The notes under the pieces are model-generated. The model was not told the origin of the DNA. It did no database searches and was given only the letters and a program-made list of their open reading frames with translations. A stretch of 7,109 nt of DNA, taken from contig CANQKJ010000112.1 in NCBI GenBank assembly GCA_947624465.1, forward strand, positions 1 through 7,109, read 5' to 3'. Shown here in pieces: positions 5,757 to 7,109 of this stretch. Within the stretch, counting starts at the first letter, position 1. Each line of letters begins with the position of its first letter. A program made the translations under genes and the position numbers. The DNA comes from an uncultured Oscillospiraceae bacterium (GTDB lineage Bacteria; Bacillota; Clostridia; Oscillospirales; Oscillospiraceae).

Positions 5757-5784
5757 GAGAAAAAAGGCGGGGAGGGGACGCGGC

Positions 5785-6435
5785 ATGACCTTTCGGGAGG
5801 CGCTGAACATACCGGCGGGCGTCACCGCCGTCACCGGCAGCGGGGGCAAGACCACCCTGCTCATTACCCTGGGGCGGGAGCTGGCGGCGTCGGGACGCTC
5901 GGTGCTGCTGTGCAGCACCACAAAGATATACCCCTTCCCGAATGTGCCGCTGGCCGCATCGAAGGCGGAATTGGACCGGCTGCGGCAGAAGCACCTCCTG
6001 CTCTGCGCCGGGACGCCCCTGCCGGAGAGCGGCAAGCTGACGGCTCCGGCGCTTCCCATGGCGGAGCTGGCGGAGCGGTTCGACTATGTGCTGGTGGAGG
6101 CCGACGGCGCCCGGGGCCTGCCGCTGAAGGCCCACGCCCCCTGGGAACCCGCCGTTCCGCCCGAGGCGGCCCGGGTGATTTGCGTGGTGGGGGCCTCCGG
6201 GTTCGGACGGCCCGCCGGACAGGCGGTCCACCGGCCGGAGCTTTGGCGTCCGGCGGACACCTCTCCCGGCGGCGTGGCCGAGATGCTGGCCCTGGAGAGC
6301 GGCTGGGACGTTATTTATGTAAACCAATGTGACGGGTCGGAGGAGTACGAACAGGCCCGGCGGCTGGCCGCCGCCCTGGAGGGGCGGCCTGTCCTCGCCG
6401 GGAGCCTGCGGAAGGGGGAGATCCGATGCTTGTAG
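5785..6435 (+). CDS. yqeC: YqeC, nucleotide-binding protein of selenium-dependent molybdenum hydroxylase maturation
   Basis: This 216-aa cytoplasmic P-loop protein belongs to the YqeC selenium-cofactor family, found with selD and molybdenum hydroxylases. The Walker A loop is VTGSGGKTTLL (16-26). CSTTKIYP follows (43-50), then the acidic motif YVLVEADGARGLPLKAH (101-117), and NQCD (180-183) stands where some P-loop NTPases have a base-recognition motif. The exact reaction is not known to me; nucleotide binding is read from the motifs. I chose the ATG at 5785 because GGAGG (5771-5775) lies 9 nt upstream. The upstream in-frame ATGs at 5674 and after precede or overlap the promoter. The stop overlaps the start of yqeB by 10 bases, so translation is coupled. 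It is slightly shorter than E. coli YqeC. Confidence 0.9.
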   Translation: MTFREALNIPAGVTAVTGSGGKTTLLITLGRELAASGRSVLLCSTTKIYPFPNVPLAASKAELDRLRQKHLLLCAGTPLPESGKLTAPALPMAELAERFDYVLVEADGARGLPLKAHAPWEPAVPPEAARVICVVGASGFGRPAGQAVHRPELWRPADTSPGGVAEMLALESGWDVIYVNQCDGSEEYEQARRLAAALEGRPVLAGSLRKGEIRCL

Positions 6436-7109
6436 TCATCAAGGGCGCCGGGGACCTGGCCACCGGCACCGCCCTGCGGCTCCACCGGGCGGGGTTCCGG
6501 GTGGTCATGACCGAGCTGCCCCGGCCCACGGCCATCCGGCGGACGGTGTGCTTCTCCCAGGCGGTGCTGTTCGGCAGCTATACGGTGGAGGACGTCACCG
6601 CCCGGCTGGCGGAGGGCCCGGAGGGCGTCCGGCCCATCCTGGAGGCGGGGGAGATCGCCGTGCTGCGGGACCCGGAGGCGGCCTGTATCAAAGAGCTCCG
6701 GCCCGACGTGGTGGCGGACCTGATTTTAGCCAAGCGGAACCTGGGCACCAGGATCACCGACGCCCCGGCGGTCATCGCCGCGGGCCCCGGCTTCACCGCC
6801 GGGGTGGACTGCCACGCGGTGGTGGAGACCATGCGGGGCCACTACCTGGGCCGGGTGATCTGGGAGGGCTCCGCCCTGCCCAACACCAACGTGCCCGGCC
6901 TCATCGGCGGCTTCGCCGGGGAGCGGGTGCTGCGGGCCCCGGCGGACGGGGTGTTCCGCCAGCTCCGGGAGATCGGCGATACCGTCCGGGCGGGGGACGC
7001 GGCGGGCGCCGTAAACGGCCTGCCGGTTGTCTGCCGGATCGATGGGGTGCTGCGGGGAGTGCTGGCCGACGGCACCCCCGTATACAAGGGGATGAAGGCC
7101 GGCGACGTG
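6426..7109 (+). CDS. yqeB: YqeB, selenium-dependent molybdenum hydroxylase accessory protein, 3' end cut by window edge
   Basis: 228 codons are visible of a family length near 265-270, with no stop before the edge. The N-terminus LVVIKGAGDLATGTALRLHRAGF is a Rossmann-like glycine-rich segment (GAGDLATG 7-14) also seen in XdhC-type proteins. The strongly conserved core LAKRNLGT (101-108) continues through DAPAVIAAGPGFTAGVDCHAVVET (112-135) to RGHYLGRVI (137-145). A C-terminal APADGVF segment (171-177) is typical of EF2563/YqeB proteins. These proteins accompany selD and molybdenum hydroxylases and are thought to help install or handle the labile selenium ligand; the reaction is not established. 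The ATG overlaps the end of yqeC by 10 bases, and GGGGGAG (6414-6420) lies 5 nt upstream. Molybdenum-cofactor or hydroxylase genes may follow beyond the window. Confidence 0.92.
   Translation, partial: MLVVIKGAGDLATGTALRLHRAGFRVVMTELPRPTAIRRTVCFSQAVLFGSYTVEDVTARLAEGPEGVRPILEAGEIAVLRDPEAACIKELRPDVVADLILAKRNLGTRITDAPAVIAAGPGFTAGVDCHAVVETMRGHYLGRVIWEGSALPNTNVPGLIGGFAGERVLRAPADGVFRQLREIGDTVRAGDAAGAVNGLPVVCRIDGVLRGVLADGTPVYKGMKAGDV

Larger units (their letters stand above)
5678..5763. repeat. 13-bp inverted repeat framing the divergent selD / yqeC promoters
   Basis: TTTTCTCAGTATA (5678-5690) and TATACTGAGAAAA (5751-5763) are perfect reverse complements, 60 bp apart. Each arm, read outward, consists of a TATACT -10 box followed by GAGAAAA at the expected start point. 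The two operons therefore share -10 and initial transcribed sequence. Because transcription begins within or beside each arm, the arms cannot pair in one normal transcript. The repeat should act as DNA, such as a repressor or activator site, or set a shared start-site behaviour. No known regulator site is recognised. Confidence 0.7.

Noticed and set aside
5678..5763. The 13-bp inverted repeat as a terminator or attenuator hairpin
   Set aside because: The arms are 60 bp apart and each lies at or before a divergent start point, so neither transcript should contain both.
5674..5784. Longer N-terminus for YqeC starting at the ATG at 5674
   Set aside because: It would extend the protein across the divergent promoters and the selD leader. 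The ATG at 5785 has a good ribosome site and yields the family-typical start before the P-loop.

Overview
This window is GC-rich, densely packed bacterial chromosome. Protein sequence style, strong Shine-Dalgarno sites and the gene set suggest an anaerobic Firmicute of the class Clostridia, probably an Oscillospiraceae/Ruminococcaceae-type gut bacterium. The taxon is inferred from gene content, not from a marker gene.

Layout, left to right. (1) 1-737, minus: the N-terminal two thirds of phosphoserine aminotransferase SerC, cut by the window edge, with its own strong promoter at 789-818. (2) 947-1378, minus: an Rrf2-family regulator with three cysteines (IscR-like), ending in a terminator at 833-857. 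(3) 1569-2501, plus: cysteine synthase CysK, divergent from the regulator. Each of these two promoters carries a copy of the same spaced motif, AAACC-N10-ATAGGTT, one over the rrf2 -10 box and one at the cysK start point. (4) 2611-5653, minus: a tight four-gene operon, selD - yedF (TusA-like plus DsrE-like) - class V cysteine desulfurase - DUF3343 small protein. (5) 5785 to the right edge, plus: yqeC and yqeB (cut by the edge), accessory genes of selenium-dependent molybdenum hydroxylases, divergent from selD.

Function. SerC (serine) and CysK (O-acetylserine to cysteine) are steps of cysteine supply, and the Rrf2 protein probably represses cysK and itself. The right half is a selenium-cofactor module. 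The desulfurase would release sulfur or selenium from cysteine or selenocysteine, YedF and the DUF3343 protein are candidate carriers, SelD makes selenophosphate, and YqeC/YqeB are associated with the labile selenium of molybdenum hydroxylases. No selA, selB, selC or in-frame Sec UGA is visible here. This matches the selenium trait described for 'orphan selD' genomes, although the rest of the genome cannot be seen.

The most notable unexplained signals are regulatory. One is the shared rrf2/cysK operator pair. The other is a perfect 13-bp inverted repeat, TATACTGAGAAAA, that forms the -10 and start region of both divergent selenium promoters. No tRNA, rRNA, CRISPR or mobile element was seen, and no gene-free stretch exceeds about 210 bp.
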